In this document: positions 1 through 6,332 of the stretch, one piece after another | Layout of the letters: each line of letters opens with the position of its first letter | Position numbering within the stretch: position 1 is the first letter of the stretch | From: Candidatus Rokuibacteriota bacterium | GTDB taxonomy: Bacteria > Methylomirabilota > Methylomirabilia > Rokubacteriales > CSP1-6 | Length of the DNA: 9,708 bases | Assembly (NCBI GenBank): GCA_003220195.1 | Contig: QHRT01000122.1 | Location: 1 to 9,708 of the forward strand | Direction: 5' to 3' | Notes under the pieces: model-generated | The model's database searches: none | Told to the model about the DNA's origin: nothing | The model's input: only the letters and a program-made list of their open reading frames with translations | Program-made: the position numbers and the translations under genes

Positions 1-29
1 CCGAACGTAAAGTTTTGTGAACGCGCGTC

Positions 30-1186
30 CTAATCCAGGACCACCAGCCCGTGGCTCGATCGGTTGAGCGATCGCGCGCCGCCGGTCGTCACCAGGACCG
101 TGTCCTTGGCGTGGAGACCCACCCAACCCATCTCGAAATGACGCAGCTCGATCAGCAGGACTTCTCCGGCCTCGAACGGCGTGTCGACGTCATCAGCCAG
201 GATCGGAGGCTCGTACGCTTCGAGGCCGATCGCATGACCGACGTCGCGGACCGTGAAGCTCGTGAGCCCCGCCGCGCGCGTCGCCTCGAGCGCCGCGGCG
301 TGAGGGCGTGACCCGGGCACGCCAGGCTTGATCGCGTCGAGTGCAGCGTCGAGTCCGGCCTGCACGGCCCGATACGCCTCGTCCAGACGCGTGTGGGGGT
401 CACCCGCCACCGCGGTGCGCGCGACCGTTGCCTGATACCCATCGAAGACTCCGCCCACGTCGAAGCGAACGATCTCGCCGGCGCGCAGCGCGCGATCCGT
501 CGCGCGCGGCCGCGGAATCCAGGTCCGTGTTCCGGTCGCGGCTCGCCGCCGCGCTTGAGGACTTCCGACTGGTAGAGCGTGACGGCCTCGCGCTCGGTCA
601 TCCCGGGCGCGATCTTCGCGATCACCTCGTTGAGAGCCTCTTCGACGATGCCGAGTCCACGGACCAGGCATTCGATCTCCCACGGCCCCTTGACCCGGCG
701 CGCCGAGAGAAAATGCTCCGCACCGGGAACGAGCCGCCGGGCCTCGAGCCGCGCGGCGATCCGTTGCCAGGCTTCATGCGTGACGCGGCCTTCGTCGAGC
801 GCGACGGTGCCCGCGCGCACGCCGAGAGCGTCCAGCACGCGGCCCAGCGCCTCCACCGCGTCGGGTACCCGTGACTCCGAGAGATCGCGGATGCGCTTCA
901 CGTTCGGCTCCGCCCGCTCGTCGTACGTCGCGACGACGTCACCGAAGCATGCGGTCTGATCGACCTCGATCCCATCGGCGACGATCGACGCGATCTCGAC
1001 CGCCGGAACGACGAGCCCGGTGCCCCGGCGCGTGAACACGGCGTACTGCGGTGCCTCGAACACGGTGTGGCTCACGCCGCGAAATCCGGTGACGTAGGCG
1101 ACGTTGGCCTCGCGTGACGCGACCAGCGCCTCGAGGCCGTGCCGGTCCAGGATTTCCGTGAGTCGCTCGGCTTGATGCGGATACAT
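30..1186 (-). pseudogene. M24-family (Xaa-Pro peptidase / creatinase fold) gene with a frameshift
   Basis: The start is the ATG at 1186-1184, preceded by a purine-rich GAGGGAGA (1192-1199); the stop is TAG at 30-32. The N-terminal half (creatinase-N domain, about residues 1-145, then the start of the M24 fold) is in one frame up to KRGGEP near 540. The rest, from about TWIPRPRATDRAL to the stop, is in the -1 frame. The 1157-bp span is one base short of 386 codons, so a single lost base would restore a 385-residue protein, a normal family length. In the restored numbering D243 (FDVG), H318 (GHAIGLE) and E347 (LLIE) match M24 metal ligands. The second Asp is T254 (YQATVART) and the last Glu is K361 (LHAKD). 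The family cleaves Xaa-Pro peptides, or creatine- or ectoine-like amidines in metal-independent members; substrate unknown here. No signal peptide is seen, so it is probably cytoplasmic. The frameshift may be a real mutation or an assembly error. Confidence 0.8.
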
Positions 1187-1215
1187 CGGCGTCTCCCTCG
1201 TGCGGTATTCCGCGG

Positions 1216-1244
1216 AGTGTAGTCAGCGGCGCGCGGCCGGGCAA
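1216..1244 (-). promoter_or_regulatory. Candidate sigma-70-type promoter for the M24 gene
   Basis: On the minus strand TTGCCC (1244-1239) and TACACT (1221-1216) are separated by exactly 17 bases, each matching four of six consensus positions. Transcription would start near 1209, giving a leader of roughly 23 bases before the ATG at 1186. A short palindrome, GCGGTATTCCGC (1202-1213), overlaps the expected start and could be an operator or chance. The call rests on consensus matching only. Confidence 0.35.
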
Positions 1245-1291
1245 GCGTTCCAGGCTTCTCCGCCTTGACAGTCCGCAACCGGGGCGCTACT

Positions 1292-1298
1292 GGAGAAG
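1292..1298 (+). promoter_or_regulatory. Ribosome-binding site deciding the start of the cytochrome-propeller gene
   Basis: GGAGAAGG lies just upstream of the ATG at 1301. The frame is open further up to a TTG at 1265, but that codon has no comparable site and would put 12 polar residues in front of the signal peptide, so the ATG at 1301 is preferred. Confidence 0.7.
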
Positions 1299-1300
1299 GC

Positions 1301-2524
1301 ATGTCCAACCTATCTCGACTCTCATTCGTCACCGCGCTGCTGCTTCTCGTCACGGGGCCCACGTGGGCACAGGAGTTGCCGCCCGGAGAAGGCCGGGAGC
1401 TGGTCGCCGCGCATTGCAACAGCTGTCATCCCGCGACCCGGGTCGGCTCCGGCTACACGCCCGAGGGATGGCGCACGGTCATGCGGATGATGCAGAACCA
1501 CGGCGTCGCGATCCCGCCCGATCAGCTTGCGACGATGACGGCGTATTTGACGAAGAGCTTCCCCGAGAAGGCCAAGCCTGCCGGCGCCGTCGTCCCGGGC
1601 CCGGGGACGGTGTCGATCACGTCGTGGCCGGTGCCGACGCCGGGGTCGCGGCCGCACGATCCGCTCGCGACGCGAGACGGATCGATCTGGTGGACGGGCC
1701 AGATGGTGAACGCGCTCGGCCGCCTCGATCCGAAATCCGGCACGATGAAGGAGTTCTCCCTGAAGACGCCGCACTCGGGTCCGCACGGCCTCGACGAGGA
1801 CCGGGACGGCAACATCTGGTACACGGGCAATGCCGCCGGCCTGATCGGCAAGCTCGATCCGAAAACGGGGACGGTCACCGAGTACCGGATGCCGGACCCC
1901 AACGTGAAGGATCCGCACACGCTCATCTTCGACCACGAGGGGATCCTCTGGTTCACGGCGCAGAACGCCAACCGCGTCGGGCGGCTCGATCCGCGGACCG
2001 GAGAGATCAAGCTGCTGACGCCGCCGACGCCGAAGTCACGACCCTATGGCATGGCGGTGAGCTCGAAGGGCACCGTGTTCTACGTGGCGTTCGGCGTGAA
2101 CAAGGTCGGCGCGGTCGATCCGAAGACGCTCGAGATTCGCGAGTACACGCTGCCCGATCCGGGCGCGCGACCCCGGCGCATCGCCATGACGAGTGACGAC
2201 GTCGTCTGGTACACCGACTACGCGCGCGGCTATCTCGGCCGTCTGGACCCCGCCACCGGCAAGGTCACCGAGTGGCCTTCACCGAGCGGCCCGAAGTCGG
2301 AGCCGTACGGCATCTCCGCGATCCACGACGTGATCTGGTACAGCGAGTCCGGCACGACGCCGAACACGATCGTGCGCTTCGATCCCAGGATGACGAAGTT
2401 CCAGAGCTGGCAGCTTCCGGGCGGCGGCAACATCGTCCGCAACACGTCGGTCACGCGTGACGGCGACTTCGTGCTGGCGAACAGTCTCGTGAACACCGTG
2501 ACGCTGGTGAAGATCGGGAAGTAG
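1301..2524 (+). CDS. Exported cytochrome c domain fused to a Vgb-like seven-bladed beta-propeller
   Basis: This is a 407-residue protein. Residues 1-23 form a signal peptide (hydrophobic FVTALLLLV, likely cut after TWA). A heme c site CNSCH (39-43) follows in a small cytochrome domain to about residue 90, with M61, M63, M64 or M79 as possible distal ligands. A proline-rich linker leads to a propeller. Six LDP(K/R)TG-type turns (D143, D186, D230, D273, D316, D361) and seven inner-strand aromatics (W130, W173, W217, F260, W303, W346, F390) recur every 43-45 residues, giving seven blades as in virginiamycin B lyase. H119, H162 and H206 sit in P-H motifs of successive blades. The His/Glu positions I recall as catalytic in Staphylococcus Vgb fall on Y336, N381 and N394, so streptogramin cleavage is unlikely. 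Inferred role: periplasmic electron transfer or substrate sensing/binding, substrate unknown. It lies between two minus-strand genes and is probably transcribed alone. Confidence 0.85.
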   Translation: MSNLSRLSFVTALLLLVTGPTWAQELPPGEGRELVAAHCNSCHPATRVGSGYTPEGWRTVMRMMQNHGVAIPPDQLATMTAYLTKSFPEKAKPAGAVVPGPGTVSITSWPVPTPGSRPHDPLATRDGSIWWTGQMVNALGRLDPKSGTMKEFSLKTPHSGPHGLDEDRDGNIWYTGNAAGLIGKLDPKTGTVTEYRMPDPNVKDPHTLIFDHEGILWFTAQNANRVGRLDPRTGEIKLLTPPTPKSRPYGMAVSSKGTVFYVAFGVNKVGAVDPKTLEIREYTLPDPGARPRRIAMTSDDVVWYTDYARGYLGRLDPATGKVTEWPSPSGPKSEPYGISAIHDVIWYSESGTTPNTIVRFDPRMTKFQSWQLPGGGNIVRNTSVTRDGDFVLANSLVNTVTLVKIGK

Positions 2525-2526
2525 CT

Positions 2527-2568
2527 GCCTTCGAGCGCGGGCGTGCCCGCGCAATCGAGGCTCGTTTC
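2527..2568 (+). terminator. Probable intrinsic terminator of the cytochrome-propeller gene
   Basis: Three bases after the stop, GCGCGGGC (2535-2542) and GCCCGCGC (2545-2552) form a perfect 8-bp arm. It extends outward through TCGA/TCGA and GCC/GGC (2527-2534 with 2555-2561), with one unpaired T on the left and AA on the right. CTCGTTTCC follows, a short T-containing tract. Stem strength and position fit an intrinsic terminator; the T-run is modest. Confidence 0.6.
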
Positions 2569-2571
2569 CCC

Positions 2572-2637
2572 GATGGGGGGTCATCGGGCGGAGCGCGGAC
2601 GCTCCGGCGGAGGAGCGCCGGAACGCTCCCCCCGATC
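2572..2637. repeat. Tandem GGAGCG/CGCTCC hairpins inside a larger inverted repeat
   Basis: Two adjacent hairpins occur: CGGAGCG-CGGA-CGCTCCG (2589-2606) and GGAGCG-CCGGAA-CGCTCC (2612-2629). An outer arm, GATGGGGGG (2572-2580) with CCCCCCGATC (2628-2637), encloses both with one bulged G. The outer C-tract and the second inner stem share bases, so the two folds compete there. The block lies in the 122-bp gap between two convergent genes and could end transcription of the minus-strand exporter gene, whose stop is at 2647. The first hairpin shares sequence with the one at 9215-9246. Confidence 0.45.
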
Positions 2638-2646
2638 TCAATCGAT

Positions 2647-5600
2647 TCAGGACACCGCGGCGACCTGACGCGAGACCAGCCGCGCGTAGAACCCGCCGTC
2701 CGCGAGGAGCTCGTCGTGGCGGCCGGTCTCGACGATCCGTCCCTCGTGCAGCACCGCGATCGCGTCGGCGTCGCGCACGGTGGAGAGGCGATGCGCGATC
2801 ACCAGCGTCGTCCGGCCGCGCGCCAGCGCGTCCAGCGCCCGGCGCACCACCGCCTCGTTCACCGCATCGAGATGCGACGTCGCCTCGTCCAGGATCAGCA
2901 CCGGCGCGTCTTTCAGGAACGCTCGCGCGATCGCGACGCGCTGGCGCTGGCCGCCGGAGAGCTGCATGCCACGCTCGCCCACGACCGTGTCGCGGCCGTC
3001 GGGCAGCGCCTCGATCAGATCGTCGAGCGACGCGCGCGCGAGCGCGGCCTGCAGCTCTGCGTCGGTGGCCGTCGGTCGCGCGAGCAGCACGTTCGCCCGC
3101 AGCGTGTCGTTGAAGAGGTAGGTGTCCTGGGCCACGAGCGCGATCTCGCGTCGCAGATCGTCGAGACGCCACGCGCGGAGATCGTGCCCCGCAAGACGGA
3201 TTTCGCCCGCGTCCGGGTCCCAGAACCTGAGACACAGATGCGCGATGGTGGTCTTGCCCGCGCCCGATGACCCGACCAGCGCGACGGTGCTCCCGACCGG
3301 GATCGTCAGCGACACGCCGTCCAGCGCGGGGCGATGGCGGCCGGGATAGGTGAAGGTGACCCGGGAGAGCTGGATCGCCGGGTGTTGCCGTCGCGCCCGT
3401 TGCGACGGCGCCGGCGCCACGCCGGGCCCGTCCCGGACAGGCACCGGCTCGCTGTGGATCGCGTACACCCGGCGCGTCGCGCCGAGGGTATCCGCGAGCT
3501 GCCGGCCGACCTGCGCGACCTCCCACAAGGGAATGAACGCGGCGAGCGCCAGCAGCGTGAGCAGCGGCAGCATCGGGGCATCGAGCCGTCCGGAAGCCGC
3601 GAGCGACGCGCCGGCGGCGATCACGGCGAGGCCGCCGAGGCCGGTCACCGCCTCGTGGAGCGCGCTCTCGCGCGCAAGGTCGGCGAGGAACGGCCAGCGC
3701 GCCTCGAGGTAGCGGCGGGCGCGCGTGGCGAGCTCCTCGCCGCGCGCGCGCTCGCGCTGGAAGGCGACGATCTCGCCGATGCCCTGGATCGAGTCGACCG
3801 TGTGCGCGTGGAGGTCCCCGGACACCTCGCGCGCGCTCGAGCCGAGCCGGTCGATCCGGGCCCGGCGCATCAGCGGCGACAGCGCGGCGTAGGTCAAGAA
3901 CGGCAGCAACGCCAGCGCCAGGAGCCATCCGGACGCCGCCAGCGTCGCCAGCACCACGAGCGGGACCAGGACTGCGACGAAGACCGGCGTGACGGTGTGC
4001 GCGAAGAAGTACTCGATCAGCTCGACGTCGTGCGTCGCGACGGACACCAGGTCTCCGCTGCGGCGCCGCGTGAGATATGCCGGAGCGAGCGCATCGAGCT
4101 GGCGAAACAGCGCCAGTCGCATATCGGAGAGCAGCCGGTACGCCATGTCGTGCGCGAGCCACGATTCGAGCCAGTGGAGCAGCCCGGCGAGCGGCGCCGC
4201 GACGGCGAGCGCGATCAGCCATCCGCCGAACGGCGCTCCCTGCTTGACGGCGCGGACGACCAGCGCGCTCAGCACGCCGACGGCGATGAGCGCCGCGACG
4301 CGCGCGACGCCGAGCAGGAACGTCGCGCCGAGCCGCACGTGATAGCCCCGGATCAGCCGGGCGAGCACTGGCAACGCCTGCCGCCAGCTGAGCTCGGTGG
4401 CGCGCACGACGCTCTCGTCGCCGGTGATGACGCGCTCGCCGTCTTCACGGCCATCACCGTCCACCGCCGCGCGCGGACCGTTCACCGCGAGCGTCGCCTC
4501 CGGGCGCGCCGCCGTCTCGATCTGCGGCGCCATCAGCCGCCAGTACGGCCCGCCTCGCGCGATCAGCTCGGCGTGGGTGCCGGTCTCGGCGACGCGACCC
4601 CGATCGAGGACGACGATGCGATCGGCGCCGATCACGCTCGACAGGCGATGCGCGAAGATCAGCGTCGTCCGGCCTTCCATCAGAAGGTCGAGCGCGTTCT
4701 GGATGAGCGCCTCGCTCTCGGCATCCACCGACGAGAGCGCCTCGTCGAGCACGAGAATCGGCGCGTCGCGCAGGAGCGCTCGCGCGATCGCGATGCGCTG
4801 GCGCTGCCCGCCGGAGAGCCGCACGCCTCGCTCGCCGACGACGGTGCGGTAGCCGTCGGGCAATCTCGCGATGAACTCGTGCGCGTTCGCCGCGCGCGCG
4901 GCCGCGTCCAGTTCCGCCGGCGTCGCGTCCGGCTTGCCCATCCGCAAGTTGTCCTCGACGGTCCCGTGAAAGAGGTACGTGTCCTGGCTCACGACCGCGA
5001 TGCGGTGGCGCAGCGCGGCGAGGGGCAATTGCCGGACGTCACGCCCGCCGACCAGCACGCGGCCCTTGTCCGCATCGTAGAAGCGCAGCAGCAGGCGCAC
5101 GACCGTGGACTTGCCGCTGCCGCTCGGACCGACGAACGCGACGCGCTCGCCGGCCGCCACGCTGAACGTGGTGCCGTCGTGCGCGATGCGCCGCGAGCCC
5201 GGGTAGGCGAAGGTCACGTCCTCGAACGTCACGCTCGGCGTCAGGGAACCGTCGTCCGCGGCGCTCGCGTGGTCCGTCACCGCGGGGCGTGCCGCCAGGA
5301 CGTCGAGGATGCCGCGCGCCGCCGCGGTCCCGAGCATGCCGGCGTGCAGCAGCATGCGGAGCTCGCGCAGCGGCCGGAACACTTCCACGCCGAGCATCAG
5401 GATGACGAGGAGCGCGCCGAGCTCCATCGCGCCGGTGCTCACGCGCCATGCGCCGAGCGTGAGCGCCGCGGCGGCGCCAATCGCCATGCCGGCGTCGGTG
5501 ATCCCGCGGCTCATCACGTTGGCGCCCAGCACCCACATCGTGCTGCGGAACAGCGCGTGGCTCTTCTCTTCGAGCAGGCGCGCGCGCTCGCCGCTCTGCC

Positions 5601-6234
5601 CGAACGCCTTCAGCGTGGCGAGTCCCTGAAGGGCGTCGAGAAACTCGGCGCCGAACGACGCGTACGCACGGTTGCGCGCGTAGCTCGCGCCGGCCTCGCG
5701 GCGGTGCCACAGGACCGGCGCGACCAGCGTCACGAGCGCCGCGCCGACGAGCACGAGGGCGACCGGCAGGTCGACGAAGGCGACGAAGGCGAAGATCAGG
5801 ATCGGCGTGGCCGCCGTGACGACGAGCTGCGGCAGGAACTGGCCGAAGTACACCTCGAGCTGCTGCACGCCCTCCACCATCGACGTCGCGACCGGTCCGG
5901 TGCGCTCGTGAGTCAGGTAGGCGGGGCCCAGCGTGACGAGGTGTTCGTAGAGCCTCTGGCGCAGGCGCGCCTGCACGCGAAACGCCGTCCCGTGCGCGAC
6001 CATCGTGCGCGCGTACTCGATGATCGTCCGCACGCCGATCACGGCGATCACCGCGGCGATCGGCAGCGCGAGCGCGCCGGGCCCGACGCCGGAGAACACG
6101 CGCGCGAGCAGCCAGCCGAGCAGCGCGAGCCGCGCGATGCCGAGACCGGCTCCGACGAGTCCGAGCGCCGCGGCGCCGGCGATCCGCGACCGAACACCCG
6201 ACGTGAACGCCCACAGTTGTCGATTGAAGTACAC
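2647..6234 (-). CDS. Fused CydDC-like ABC exporter (TMD-NBD-TMD-NBD)
   Basis: This 1195-residue inner-membrane transporter starts at GTG 6234-6232, preceded by GGGAGGTGG (6250-6242), and stops at TGA 2649-2647. Order: TMD1 about 1-310; NBD1 with Walker A GPSGSGKST (369-377), LSGGQ (473-477), Walker B ILVLDE (493-498) and H-loop H529; a Glu/Asp/Gly-rich linker about 571-615; TMD2 about 616-925; NBD2 with GSSGAGKTT (988-996), LSGGQ (1092-1096), VLILDE (1112-1117) and H1148. Both ATP sites look competent. TMD1 resembles CydD (YFGQFLPQ 129-136, EVFRPLREL 284-292, H297); TMD2 resembles CydC (WLESWLAHD 688-696). CydDC is required for cytochrome bd assembly and has been assigned thiol export and, later, heme transport. 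No cydAB genes are in the window, so the substrate is inferred. Each half is of ordinary length, so this is a true fusion of two half-transporters. A generic lipid or drug exporter is the alternative. Confidence 0.85.
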   Translation of the reverse strand: MYFNRQLWAFTSGVRSRIAGAAALGLVGAGLGIARLALLGWLLARVFSGVGPGALALPIAAVIAVIGVRTIIEYARTMVAHGTAFRVQARLRQRLYEHLVTLGPAYLTHERTGPVATSMVEGVQQLEVYFGQFLPQLVVTAATPILIFAFVAFVDLPVALVLVGAALVTLVAPVLWHRREAGASYARNRAYASFGAEFLDALQGLATLKAFGQSGERARLLEEKSHALFRSTMWVLGANVMSRGITDAGMAIGAAAALTLGAWRVSTGAMELGALLVILMLGVEVFRPLRELRMLLHAGMLGTAAARGILDVLAARPAVTDHASAADDGSLTPSVTFEDVTFAYPGSRRIAHDGTTFSVAAGERVAFVGPSGSGKSTVVRLLLRFYDADKGRVLVGGRDVRQLPLAALRHRIAVVSQDTYLFHGTVEDNLRMGKPDATPAELDAAARAANAHEFIARLPDGYRTVVGERGVRLSGGQRQRIAIARALLRDAPILVLDEALSSVDAESEALIQNALDLLMEGRTTLIFAHRLSSVIGADRIVVLDRGRVAETGTHAELIARGGPYWRLMAPQIETAARPEATLAVNGPRAAVDGDGREDGERVITGDESVVRATELSWRQALPVLARLIRGYHVRLGATFLLGVARVAALIAVGVLSALVVRAVKQGAPFGGWLIALAVAAPLAGLLHWLESWLAHDMAYRLLSDMRLALFRQLDALAPAYLTRRRSGDLVSVATHDVELIEYFFAHTVTPVFVAVLVPLVVLATLAASGWLLALALLPFLTYAALSPLMRRARIDRLGSSAREVSGDLHAHTVDSIQGIGEIVAFQRERARGEELATRARRYLEARWPFLADLARESALHEAVTGLGGLAVIAAGASLAASGRLDAPMLPLLTLLALAAFIPLWEVAQVGRQLADTLGATRRVYAIHSEPVPVRDGPGVAPAPSQRARRQHPAIQLSRVTFTYPGRHRPALDGVSLTIPVGSTVALVGSSGAGKTTIAHLCLRFWDPDAGEIRLAGHDLRAWRLDDLRREIALVAQDTYLFNDTLRANVLLARPTATDAELQAALARASLDDLIEALPDGRDTVVGERGMQLSGGQRQRVAIARAFLKDAPVLILDEATSHLDAVNEAVVRRALDALARGRTTLVIAHRLSTVRDADAIAVLHEGRIVETGRHDELLADGGFYARLVSRQVAAVS

Positions 6235-6257
6235 GAGCGCGCCACCTCCCGCGCCTC

Positions 6258-6263
6258 ACTATA
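6258..6263 (-). promoter_or_regulatory. Candidate -10 element for the ABC exporter gene
   Basis: On the minus strand TATAGT matches five of six -10 positions, 23 bases upstream of the GTG start in an otherwise GC-rich gap. No recognisable -35 lies 16-18 bases further up, and the predicted start point leaves only about 16 bases of leader. Weak call. Confidence 0.25.
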
Positions 6264-6332
6264 GCTGACGATCCGCCGTCCCGAGCCGCGTCCCGTGCGT
6301 TATCCTGTGGCGCTGGAACACGGAGGATCCCG

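Noticed and set aside
1265..1300. TTG start giving a longer cytochrome-propeller protein, and TTGACA (1265-1270) as a -35 box
   Set aside because: The TTG adds polar residues before the signal peptide and lacks a ribosome-binding site. The TTGACA would pair with a poor -10 (TACTGG, 1288-1293), putting the transcript start at the ATG and excluding the strong GGAGAAGG site.
1301..2524. Streptogramin resistance gene vgb
   Set aside because: Fold matches, but the fused heme domain, signal peptide and missing catalytic residues argue against antibiotic lyase function.
2279..4222. Minus-strand open frame overlapping the exporter and the propeller gene
   Set aside because: It runs in a different frame through NBD2 and across the terminator region; the exporter frame carries all ABC motifs.
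3334..6264. Very long plus-strand open frame opposite the ABC exporter
   Set aside because: Its translation is Arg/Glu/His/Asp-rich low-complexity with no domain, and it mirrors the codon bias of the clearly homologous minus-strand exporter.
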